This document shows positions 1-6,483 of a stretch of DNA of 8,234 bases, in pieces. The stretch covers positions 1 through 8,234 of the forward strand of contig JAURGS010000108.1 of the NCBI GenBank assembly GCA_030833685.1. The letters are read 5' to 3'. The DNA is from Rhodoferax sp. Its GTDB lineage: Bacteria > Pseudomonadota > Gammaproteobacteria > Burkholderiales > Burkholderiaceae_C. The notes under the pieces were generated by a model that did not search any database, was not told the origin of the DNA, and worked only from the letters and a program-made list of their open reading frames with translations. The first letter of the stretch is position 1; each line of letters begins with the position of its first letter. The translations under genes and the position numbers were made by a program.

Positions 1-1089
1 ATTGACGCCATGCTCGGCCTGGGTAGCCACGGCCGCCCCATTGAAGGTCTGATGGCCCAGTGGATCGACCAAATACAAAACCAAAAAGCCCCGGTATTGG
101 CTGTGGACCTGCCCACAGGCCTGAACCCGGACACCGGCGCACTGAACAACCGCACAGTGCGTGCCAGCCACACGCTTAGCCTACTCACACTCAAGCCGGG
201 TTTTTTTACGGCGCACGGCAAAGATCAGGCTGGCGTGGTTTGGCTCGACACCCTGCGCGATCCCCTGGACACCCCTACGCCATTGCCCATCCCAGACGCC
301 TATGTGCTGGGTGCGCCACCGCTGACCCAACGCCTGCATGCCAGCCACAAAGGCAGCTACGGGGACGTGGCCATTGTGGGTGGTGCATCGGGCATGGCGG
401 GGGCAGCGGTTCTGGCAGCCAGTGCCGCTTTGCACGCGGGCGCTGGCCGGGTGTATGTCAGCTTGCTTGGCGCGGAGGCATCGGCTTACGACCCCAACCA
501 GCCTGAGCTCATGTTTCGTGCGCTGACTGATCTCAACCTCTCGGCTATGGCCATCGTTTGTGGTTGCGGTGCAGGCCAGCAGGCACTGGCTGCTGTGCAA
601 GCCGTGCTGCCCGCCAGTCGTTCGCTGGTGCTCGATGCCGACGCGCTCAACGCCATCGCGGCTGAACCCACCCTGGTGCAAAGCCTGCAAGCGCGCGCAG
701 CTGCGGGGGCTGCCAGCGTGGTCACGCCGCACCCGCTGGAGGCAGCGCGCCTGCTGGCTTGCAGCACCGCACAAGTCCAGCAAGACCGGCTATCCGCAGC
801 TGCGCGCCTGGCCGAATTGCTGCAGTGCTGCGTGGTGCTTAAGGGGTCTGGAACGGTCGTCTGTGCGCCGGGGCAAACCCCGCAAATCTGCCCAACGGGC
901 AATGCCAGTCTGGCCAGTGGTGGCACAGGTGACGTACTCGCTGGGTTGATCGGCGCACGCCTGGCTCAGGGCATGGGCGCCTGGGAGGCTGCCTGCGCCG
1001 GGGTGTACCAACACGGGCGACTGGCTGACCAATGGCCCGCAGCAAGCGCACTCAGCGCCAGCGCGCTGGCGCGTGCGCTCACACCTTAG
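1..1089 (+). CDS. nnr: Bifunctional NAD(P)H-hydrate epimerase / ADP-dependent NAD(P)H-hydrate dehydratase, 5'-truncated
   Basis: This is a metabolite-repair enzyme. The epimerase half interconverts the R and S forms of damaged hydrated NAD(P)H, and the dehydratase half restores S-NAD(P)HX to NAD(P)H using ADP. The reading frame is open from base 1 (IDAMLGLG...), so the ATG at 10 is internal and the start lies upstream of the window. Counting from that Met, residues 1 to about 90 are the end of the epimerase (YjeF N-terminal) domain, with the conserved VDLPTGLNPDTG segment at 32-43. Residues from about 95 to the end form the ribokinase-like dehydratase domain: GSYGDVAIVGG (115-125), VLDADALN (207-214), VTPHPLEAARLL (238-249), VVLKGSG and the catalytic GGTGDVLAG (304-312, Asp308). 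The C-terminus is complete. The gene converges on the SDR gene, with overlapping stop codons and no terminator with a U-run between them. The fusion order is the usual bacterial one. The assignment is secure. Confidence 0.95.
   Translation: MDAMLGLGSHGRPIEGLMAQWIDQIQNQKAPVLAVDLPTGLNPDTGALNNRTVRASHTLSLLTLKPGFFTAHGKDQAGVVWLDTLRDPLDTPTPLPIPDAYVLGAPPLTQRLHASHKGSYGDVAIVGGASGMAGAAVLAASAALHAGAGRVYVSLLGAEASAYDPNQPELMFRALTDLNLSAMAIVCGCGAGQQALAAVQAVLPASRSLVLDADALNAIAAEPTLVQSLQARAAAGAASVVTPHPLEAARLLACSTAQVQQDRLSAAARLAELLQCCVVLKGSGTVVCAPGQTPQICPTGNASLASGGTGDVLAGLIGARLAQGMGAWEAACAGVYQHGRLADQWPAASALSASALARALTP
1055..1072. repeat. 18-bp perfect palindrome inside the 3' end of nnr
   Basis: GCGCCAGCGCGCTGGCGC reads identically on both strands. 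An outer arm pair, GCGCA (1046-1050) and TGCGC (1074-1078), extends the dyad with a 4-nt versus 1-nt asymmetric bulge. It ends 14 bases before the nnr stop codon and encodes part of an Ala/Ser/Leu-rich tail. Because it lies at a convergent gene junction, the RNA from either strand could fold there. No U-run follows on either strand, so it is not a classical intrinsic terminator. Runs of GCGCCAGC are common in this GC-rich sequence, which weakens any functional reading. Confidence 0.6.
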
Positions 1090-1841
1090 CCGCGGCCGGC
1101 AAACGGCATCTTGGTGGCCATCACCGTGTGGTACATCACGTTGGCCTCCAGCGGCAAATTGGCCATGTAAACAATCGACTGGCCAACAATGTTCACATCC
1201 ATCACCGGCTCGACCTTGATCTCGCCGTTGGCCTGCATCACGCCAGTCTGCATACGCTGCGTCATGTCGGTGGCGGCGTTGCCAATGTCGATTTGGCCCA
1301 CCGCAATGTCATATTTGCGCCCATCGAGCGAGGCGGTTTTCGTCATGCCGCCCACGGCATGCTTGGTCGATGTATAGGCAATCGAATTGGGCCGAGGCGT
1401 GGTGGCCGAAATCGAGCCGTTGTTGATGATGCGCCCACCGCGCGGTGTCTGCGCCTTCATCACACGAAAAGCCTGGCGCAGGCACAAGAACATGCCCGTC
1501 AGGTTCACATCCACCACGTTTTGCCATTGCTGCAAGCTCAGGTCTTCAAGCCCAATGGCCGGCGCACCAGTGCCCGCATTGTTAAAAAGCAAATCCACGC
1601 GGCCAAAAGTCTGCACGGCCTTGTCAAACAAAGCCACCACGTCGGCTTCTTTGCTCACATCTGCCGGCACAGCCAGCGCCCGCGCACCCGCGCCAGAGGC
1701 CGCCACCGCGTCCTGAAGCGGCTGCTCACGCCGCCCGGCCAACACCACGCTCCAGCCATCAGCCAGCAGCGCCAGCGCCGCAGCCTTGCCGATACCGCTG
1801 CCCGCGCCCGTGACGATAGCAACCTTGTTCTTTTTGTCCAT
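1086..1841 (-). CDS. SDR-family NAD(P)-dependent oxidoreductase
   Basis: A classical short-chain dehydrogenase/reductase of 251 aa, the usual length for a one-domain cytosolic Rossmann-fold enzyme. Visible motifs are the cofactor glycine motif TGAGSGIG (11-18), Asp61-Val62, NNAG (87-90), Asn113, and the catalytic Ser143 with Tyr156-x3-Lys160 (YTSTK). The basic pair Arg37-Arg38 at the end of beta-2 suggests a preference for NADP(H). The C-terminal stretch ending MATKMPFAGRG is seen in a set of proteobacterial SDRs of unknown substrate, so no specific reaction is assigned. The start is supported by AAGGA (1848-1852 on the plus strand) 6 nt upstream of the ATG. It begins 33 nt after the rnr stop on the same strand with no terminator between, so it is probably the distal gene of an rnr operon. 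Its stop overlaps the nnr stop. Confidence 0.92.
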   Translation of the reverse strand: MDKKNKVAIVTGAGSGIGKAAALALLADGWSVVLAGRREQPLQDAVAASGAGARALAVPADVSKEADVVALFDKAVQTFGRVDLLFNNAGTGAPAIGLEDLSLQQWQNVVDVNLTGMFLCLRQAFRVMKAQTPRGGRIINNGSISATTPRPNSIAYTSTKHAVGGMTKTASLDGRKYDIAVGQIDIGNAATDMTQRMQTGVMQANGEIKVEPVMDVNIVGQSIVYMANLPLEANVMYHTVMATKMPFAGRG

Positions 1842-1874
1842 AGTGATTCCTTAAGTGAAGCGTCAGGCGGTGCG

Positions 1875-4151
1875 CTAGCGCGAACCACGACGGTTTTTTT
1901 GAGAAGACTTGCGCAAATTATCCCGTGAAGCTTTCTTGCCGCTGCTTTTGGCAGGGCGCGCTTTGCCTTTGGCAGCAGATGCGCCTGCGGCCAGCGGCAA
2001 ACCGCGGCTCTTGCGCTGCGCTGGCTGCTTGGCGAGCGCAGCGCGCGCAGCACCGGGCAGCTCATCACGCAGCCGGCCAGCCGGTGCCATCAGGGCACCG
2101 GGCTCAGGCATCAGGCGAAAGTCAATGCGCCGCCCGTCAAGGTCTACGCGCGAGACCTGTACCTGCACGCGCGAGCCAATGCCGTAGCGCAGCCCGGTGC
2201 GCTCGCCGCGCAGCTCCTGGCGCGCCTCGTCAAAGCGGTAATACTCGCCACCGAGTTCGGTGATGTGCACCAGGCCTTCCACGTACATGGTGTCCAGCGT
2301 GACAAAAATACCGAAGCTGGTCACCGCGCTGACCACGCCGGAGAACTCCTCGCCCAGGTGGTCACGCATGTACTTGCATTTCAGCCACGCTTCGACATCA
2401 CGGCTGGCCTCATCGGCGCGGCGCTCATTGGCGCTGCAGTGCAAGCCCGCGGCCTGCCAGGCCTGCATCTCAGCGCCCACTTTGCGCGGTTTGGCACCCT
2501 TGTCTGCCTGGCTTTTCTCCAGTCGGCGTGCCAGCTTGGCCTGCGCCTCGCCCGGCGTGGGCAGGGCAGGCAACTGGTAGCGCTTTTGCTCCAGAATGGC
2601 TTTGATCACGCGGTGCACCAGCAGGTCCGGGTAGCGGCGGATCGGGCTGGTGAAATGGGTATAGGCCTCAAAGGCCAGGCCAAAATGCCCGCTGTTGACC
2701 GGGGTGTAAATCGCCTGCTGCATCGAGCGCAACAACATGGCGTGAATCTGCGCGGCATCAGGCCTGTCCTTGGTGGCTTCGGCCAGCGCCTGAAACTCTG
2801 CAGGGCTGGGCTCGTCGCTGATGCTCAGGCCCAAACCAATGGCCTTGAGGTAATTGCGCAGAACCTCTTTTTTCTCAGGCGTTGGCCCCTCGTGCACGCG
2901 GTACAGGCCCGCATGCTTGTGCTGCGCGATGAAGTCCGCGCTGCAGACGTTGGCTGCCAACATGGCCTCCTCAATCAAGCGGTGCGCGTCGTTGCGCACG
3001 CTGGGCACGATCTTCTCGATGTGCCCGGCCTCATCGCAAACAATCTGCGTCTCCACCGTCTCAAAGTCCACCGCGCCACGGCGCTGGCGCGCCTTGAGCA
3101 GCACCTGGTACAGGTCGTGCAGGGCAATCAGGTCGGTCACACGGTCCTTGTGGCGGGTAGCCTCGGGCCCGCGCGTGTTAGCCAAAATGGCAGCCACCTC
3201 GGTATACGTTAGGCGCGCATGGCTAAACATCACCGCCGGGTAAAACTGGTAGGCGCTGACCTCGCCGTCTGCGCTGATCAACATGTCGCACACCATGCAC
3301 AGGCGCTCAACGCTGGGGTTGAGCGAGCACAGCCCGTTGGAGAGCTTCTCTGGCAGCATCGGGATAACGCGCCGCGGAAAGTACACGCTGGTGGCACGCT
3401 CGTAGGCGTCCACGTCGATGGCCGATCCGGTCTGCACATAGTGGCTCACATCGGCAATAGCCACCAACAGGCGCCAGCCCTGCTGGGCTGAGCGGCCACG
3501 GCCGCTGCGCACCGGCTCACAGTAGACCGCATCGTCAAAGTCGCGCGCATCCTCGCCATCAATGGTCACCAGCGGCACATCAGTCAGGTCAATGCGTTTG
3601 GCTTTGTCAGCCCCACGCACCTGGTCGGGCAGGCCGCGCGCCTGCGCCAGACAAGCCTCAGAAAACGCGTGCGGCACACCGTACTTGCGCACCGCAATCT
3701 CGATCTCCATGCCTGGGTCATCAATCTCGCCCAGAATTTCTTTGACCCGGCCCACTGGCTGGCCAAACAAAGCGGGTGGCTCGGTGAGCTCAACCACCAC
3801 CACCTGTCCGGGCTTGGCAGCACCGGTGGCCGCTTTGGGGATCATCACGTCCTGCCCGTAGCGCTTGTCTTCGGGGGCCACAATCCAGATACCGCCCTCG
3901 TGCAGCAGGCGGCCAATGATCACCTGGCTGCTGCGCTCCACAATCTCCACCACACGGCCTTCGGGTCGGCCCTTGCGGTCATGGCGCACCACGCGCACCT
4001 TGACGCGGTCGCGGTGCAAAACCGCCCGCATTTCGTTGGGCGCGAGGTAAATATCGGCCTCACCATCGTCGCGCACGACAAAGCCGTGACCGTCGCGATG
4101 ACCCGCTACCACACCCTCGATTTCATCCAGCGTGAAGCTGGTCTTCTGCAT
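1875..4151 (-). CDS. rnr: Ribonuclease R (3'-5' exoribonuclease)
   Basis: RNase R degrades structured RNA processively from the 3' end and takes part in rRNA/tRNA quality control and trans-translation. With the ATG at 4151 the protein has 758 aa. Cold-shock/OB domains occupy about 10-170 (GHRDGHGFVVRDDGEADIYL near the start). The RNB catalytic domain runs about 187-535, with TIDGEDARDFDD and its metal-binding aspartates at 198, 204, 206 and 207, and with HFTSPIRRYPDL near 499-510. An S1 domain lies at about 599-683, followed by a Lys/Arg/Ser/Ala-rich basic tail (about 706-758). The frame stays open upstream to a GTG at 4208, but that extension reads across tRNA-Leu, so I reject it. The E. coli enzyme has an extra N-terminal helix-turn-helix of roughly 80 residues that is absent here. 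The only purine-rich SD (AGGAAGGG, 4168-4175) is 17 nt from the ATG, unusually far. The SDR gene follows. Confidence 0.97.
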   Translation of the reverse strand: MQKTSFTLDEIEGVVAGHRDGHGFVVRDDGEADIYLAPNEMRAVLHRDRVKVRVVRHDRKGRPEGRVVEIVERSSQVIIGRLLHEGGIWIVAPEDKRYGQDVMIPKAATGAAKPGQVVVVELTEPPALFGQPVGRVKEILGEIDDPGMEIEIAVRKYGVPHAFSEACLAQARGLPDQVRGADKAKRIDLTDVPLVTIDGEDARDFDDAVYCEPVRSGRGRSAQQGWRLLVAIADVSHYVQTGSAIDVDAYERATSVYFPRRVIPMLPEKLSNGLCSLNPSVERLCMVCDMLISADGEVSAYQFYPAVMFSHARLTYTEVAAILANTRGPEATRHKDRVTDLIALHDLYQVLLKARQRRGAVDFETVETQIVCDEAGHIEKIVPSVRNDAHRLIEEAMLAANVCSADFIAQHKHAGLYRVHEGPTPEKKEVLRNYLKAIGLGLSISDEPSPAEFQALAEATKDRPDAAQIHAMLLRSMQQAIYTPVNSGHFGLAFEAYTHFTSPIRRYPDLLVHRVIKAILEQKRYQLPALPTPGEAQAKLARRLEKSQADKGAKPRKVGAEMQAWQAAGLHCSANERRADEASRDVEAWLKCKYMRDHLGEEFSGVVSAVTSFGIFVTLDTMYVEGLVHITELGGEYYRFDEARQELRGERTGLRYGIGSRVQVQVSRVDLDGRRIDFRLMPEPGALMAPAGRLRDELPGAARAALAKQPAQRKSRGLPLAAGASAAKGKARPAKSSGKKASRDNLRKSSQKNRRGSR

Positions 4152-4156
4152 ATTTT

Positions 4157-4165
4157 TGATACAAT
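4157..4165 (+). promoter_or_regulatory. Extended -10 promoter element of tRNA-Leu
   Basis: TGATACAAT fits the extended -10 pattern TGnTATAAT, with TACAAT at 4160-4165. This predicts a transcript start near 4172 and a leader of about 9 nt before the mature tRNA. No convincing -35 hexamer lies 16-18 nt upstream, which an extended -10 can tolerate. The element sits just upstream of the rnr start codon on the opposite strand. Confidence 0.55.
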
Positions 4166-4180
4166 TTCCCTTCCTGAGAT

Positions 4181-4265
<85 letters not shown>

Positions 4266-4312
4266 ATGTTAATGAAACAAGACGGCCCAATTTTTGCGGC
4301 CGATCCGTCCTC

Positions 4313-4343
4313 AAAAGCCACCGCCTGTTCGAGTGGCTTTTTT
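4313..4343 (+). terminator. Intrinsic terminator downstream of tRNA-Leu
   Basis: The 9-bp perfect stem AAAAGCCAC (4313-4321) / GTGGCTTTT (4333-4341) has an 11-nt loop and ends in a run of six T (4338-4343). It lies 48 nt after the tRNA 3' end. On the minus strand the same hairpin follows the rimO stop by 15 nt and also ends in four T, so it may act in both directions, more weakly for rimO. Confidence 0.85.
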
Positions 4344-4358
4344 CATGTCTGCACCCCA

Positions 4359-5753
4359 TCAAAATGGCTGCGCCACCAAGTCATGGCCCTGCGTGGCCAC
4401 AATGCGCGCTTTGGTGAACTCGCCCACTTTGAGGGTTTTGCTGATTTTCTCGGGCGGCAACAGGCGCACCACGCCGTCGATCTCGGGCGCATCGGCGTAA
4501 CTGCGCGCGAGTCCGCCCTTCTTGCCCATGCTGCTGGCCTGGTCCACCAGCACCTGCATGGTCGCACCCACGCGCTGCTCCAGCTTCTTAGCTGAGACCG
4601 CCTCGGCCACCTGCATAAAGCGCGCGCGGCGCTCCTGGCGCAGCGCCTCGGGCAACATACCAGGTAATTGGTTCGCTGTGGCACCCTCCTCCGCGCTGTA
4701 GGCAAAACACCCCGCGCGGTCAATTTGCGCCTCATGCAAGAACGCCAACAGGTGCTCAAACTCGGCCTCGGTTTCGCCTGGAAAACCGGCAATAAACGTG
4801 CTGCGAATCACCAGCTGCGGGCAGTCCTTGCGCCACTGTGCAATGCGCTCCAGATTGCGCTCGCCACTGGCGGGTCGCTTCATGCGCTTGAGCACATCCG
4901 GGTGGCTGTGCTGAAACGGCACATCCAGATAGGGCAGGATCAGGCCGCTGGCCATCAGTGGCACGATCTCATCCACGCTGGGGTAGGGGTAGACGTAGTG
5001 CAGCCGCACCCAGGCGCCGAAGGGCTGTGCCAGCTCGCCCAGCGCCTGCGCCAACTCCAGCAGGCGCGTGCGCAGCGGCTTGCCGTCCCAAAAACCCGTG
5101 CGGTATTTCAGGTCAACGCCGTAGGCTGAGGTGTCCTGGCTGACCACCAGCAATTCTTTGACGCCGCCTTCAAACAGCGCACGCGCCTCTTTGAGCACAT
5201 CGCCCACTGGGCGCGAGACCAGGTCACCGCGCATGGACGGAATAATGCAAAACGTGCAGCGGTGGTTGCAGCCTTCGCTGATCTTCAGGTAGGCGTAATG
5301 CCGTGGCGTGAGCTTGATGCCAGCCACCCCAAACGCATTGGGAACCAGGTCCACAAACGGGTCATGCGGCTTGGGGCAGTGCTGGTGCACCGCGTCCATG
5401 ACCTCTTGTGTGGCGTGCGGCCCGGTTACGGCCAGCACGCTGGGGTGCATCTGTCGCACCAGGTTGCCACCATCCTGGCCTGACTTGGCGCCCAGGCAGC
5501 CGGTGACGATGACTTTGCCGTTGTGCGCCAAGGCCTCGCCAATCGTGTCCAGGCTTTCCTTGACCGCATCGTCAATAAAACCGCAGGTGTTCACGATGAC
5601 CAGGTCCGCGCCTTCAAACGTCTTGGAGGTCTGGTAGCCCTCGGCGCTGAGCTGGGTGAGGATCAGCTCCGAGTCGGTCAGCGCTTTGGGGCAGCCCAGG
5701 CTGACAAAACCAACCTTGGGCGCGCCCGAGACGGGCGCAAGAGTGTCTGACAT
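4359..5753 (-). CDS. rimO: Ribosomal protein S12 methylthiotransferase RimO
   Basis: A radical-SAM enzyme that adds a methylthio group to the beta-carbon of the conserved Asp of ribosomal protein S12, near the decoding centre. The 464-aa length is normal for the family. The N-terminal MTTase domain carries three cluster cysteines: Cys21 (VSLGCPKALTDSE), Cys57 (VNTCGFID) and Cys86 (VTGCLGAK). The radical-SAM domain has CNHRCTFC (Cys162, 166, 169), followed by IIPSMRG. The C-terminal TRAM domain spans about 397-464. CNHRCTFCIIPSMRGD and the VSLGCPK start fit RimO rather than the tRNA-modifying MiaB. The ATG is 14 nt after the phaR stop with only a weak SD, which suggests one transcript and perhaps translational coupling with phaR. 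KALTDSE replaces the more common KNLVDSE, a substitution I recall from related betaproteobacteria. A terminator hairpin follows. Confidence 0.98.
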   Translation of the reverse strand: MSDTLAPVSGAPKVGFVSLGCPKALTDSELILTQLSAEGYQTSKTFEGADLVIVNTCGFIDDAVKESLDTIGEALAHNGKVIVTGCLGAKSGQDGGNLVRQMHPSVLAVTGPHATQEVMDAVHQHCPKPHDPFVDLVPNAFGVAGIKLTPRHYAYLKISEGCNHRCTFCIIPSMRGDLVSRPVGDVLKEARALFEGGVKELLVVSQDTSAYGVDLKYRTGFWDGKPLRTRLLELAQALGELAQPFGAWVRLHYVYPYPSVDEIVPLMASGLILPYLDVPFQHSHPDVLKRMKRPASGERNLERIAQWRKDCPQLVIRSTFIAGFPGETEAEFEHLLAFLHEAQIDRAGCFAYSAEEGATANQLPGMLPEALRQERRARFMQVAEAVSAKKLEQRVGATMQVLVDQASSMGKKGGLARSYADAPEIDGVVRLLPPEKISKTLKVGEFTKARIVATQGHDLVAQPF

Positions 5754-5767
5754 GGTTGGCGCTTCGC

Positions 5768-6307
5768 TCAGGATTTATTCTTCAGACCAAAAGCGTCCAG
5801 AAACTGGTTGGTTTGCTTTTGCATGTTTTCCTGCATCTGCGTCATCAGGCGCTGCGACTGCTCCACGCTGCCGCCCATCATCGCCTGCAGGGCTGGGGCC
5901 TGCAGCGTCATGTACTGCTGCCACATCTCGGGCGTGAACGCCTTGCTCTGCTCGGTCATGCGCGCCTGTAGGTCCACCAGCGTCTGGATGTTCTTCTCCA
6001 GGTAGCCACCAAGCATGCCCTGCATGGCGTTGCCGTAAAAGCGAATCAGGTTCTCCAGCACCGGCGCGGTAAACATGGGCGAGCCGCCCGCCTCTTCTTC
6101 CAGAATGATTTGCAGCAAGATGCTGCGCGTCAAGTCCTCACCCGACTTGGCATCACGCACCTCAAAAGGCTTGCGCTGCATCACCAGCTCCTTGACCTGC
6201 GCCAGGGTGATGTAGTTGGAGGTCTCGGTGTCGTAGAGCCGGCGGTTCGGATATTTTTTAATCACGCGCACAGCATCCGTCGCGTCGGTCTTGGTGGCGT
6301 CGGTCAT
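5768..6307 (-). CDS. phaR: Polyhydroxyalkanoate synthesis regulator PhaR
   Basis: A DNA- and PHA-granule-binding repressor. In the family it represses phasin genes and itself, and is released when it binds nascent polyhydroxybutyrate. The protein is 179 aa from the ATG at 6307. The PHB/PHA accumulation regulator DNA-binding domain is at about 14-72, with the diagnostic VIKKYPNRRLYDTETSNYITL (15-35). Two PHB-accumulation repeats follow: about 78-117 (FTAPVLENLIRFYGNAMQGML) and about 120-160 (AFTPEMWQQYMTLQAPALQAMM). A Gln/Met-rich amphipathic C-terminus ends the protein. The frame is open to 6418, but the extra 37 residues are not family-like. No SD precedes the ATG (the upstream bases are pyrimidine-rich, CACCCTATTTTTGCC). 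A GTG at Val13 is a possible alternative start. The short repeat TDATKTDATDA precedes the conserved domain. rimO follows at 14 nt. No phaCAB or phasin gene is in the window. Confidence 0.96.
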   Translation of the reverse strand: MTDATKTDATDAVRVIKKYPNRRLYDTETSNYITLAQVKELVMQRKPFEVRDAKSGEDLTRSILLQIILEEEAGGSPMFTAPVLENLIRFYGNAMQGMLGGYLEKNIQTLVDLQARMTEQSKAFTPEMWQQYMTLQAPALQAMMGGSVEQSQRLMTQMQENMQKQTNQFLDAFGLKNKS

Positions 6308-6319
6308 GGCAAAAATAGG

Positions 6320-6367
6320 GTGCGGGCACAGCCGCTTGCAGGCAGGGTCATGAAGGCCTCCATTGTA
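6320..6367 (-). promoter_or_regulatory. Possible phaR promoter/operator region
   Basis: On the minus strand TACAAT (6367-6362) could be a -10 box, placing the start near 6355 and giving a leader of about 48 nt. No good -35 is visible. The leader contains the dyad GTGC-GG-GCAC (6320-6329) and the TGC-rich segment CCTGCCTGCAAG (6347-6336). PhaR proteins autoregulate and bind TGC/GCA-containing sites in other bacteria, so these are candidate operators. This is inference from short motifs only. Confidence 0.25.
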
Positions 6368-6403
6368 GGCAGTGCGCGCCGGCCCGGGCTTGGGCGCCCC
6401 GTG

Positions 6404-6420
6404 CCTTGGCCTGGCCAAGG
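6404..6420. repeat. Perfect inverted repeat in the phaR / kinase spacer
   Basis: CCTTGGCCTGGCCAAGG has 8-bp arms around a single base. It lies 63 nt beyond the kinase stop and about 97 nt upstream of the phaR ATG. It has no U-run on either strand, so it could be a protein-binding dyad or part of an RNA fold. It is upstream of the proposed phaR -10. Confidence 0.6.
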
Positions 6421-6433
6421 GCGAGCCCCCGTT

Positions 6434-6477
6434 CGCGCCAGCATGCGCGCTGGCCTACCCGCGCTGGCTTGCGCCAG
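6434..6477. repeat. Cluster of direct and inverted GCGCCAG/CTGGCGC half-sites
   Basis: Two direct copies of CGCGCTGGC (6446-6454 and 6460-6468, period 14 nt) are flanked by inverted GCGCCAG at 6435-6441 and 6471-6477. Two adjacent hairpins are possible: 6437-6442 with 6449-6454, and 6464-6468 with 6473-6477. Alternative pairing between the outer and inner copies is also possible. It starts 7 nt past the kinase stop on the minus strand, so it would form the 3' end of that transcript. Possible readings are a U-less terminator, a REP-like element, or chance in GC-rich DNA. Confidence 0.5.
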
Positions 6478-6483
6478 TGCCGC

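Noticed and set aside
1032..1928. 298-aa plus-strand open frame across the SDR gene
   Set aside because: It overlaps the nnr end in another frame and is antisense to a well-supported SDR. It is His-rich with no recognisable motifs.
2265..3212. 315-aa plus-strand open frame opposite rnr
   Set aside because: It lies wholly inside the catalytic region of a clear RNase R gene. Its His/Arg/Gln-rich translation matches no domain I recognise and is typical of antisense frames in high-GC genes.
4281..4309. Second hairpin GACGG/CCGTC after the tRNA
   Set aside because: A short stem with a long loop and no U-run. The neighbouring 4313-4343 hairpin explains termination better.
6308..6418. 37-residue N-terminal extension of phaR
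   Set aside because: It is Pro/Arg-rich low-complexity sequence reading through the repeat-rich spacer. The PhaR family begins a few residues before the VIKKYPNRRLYD motif.
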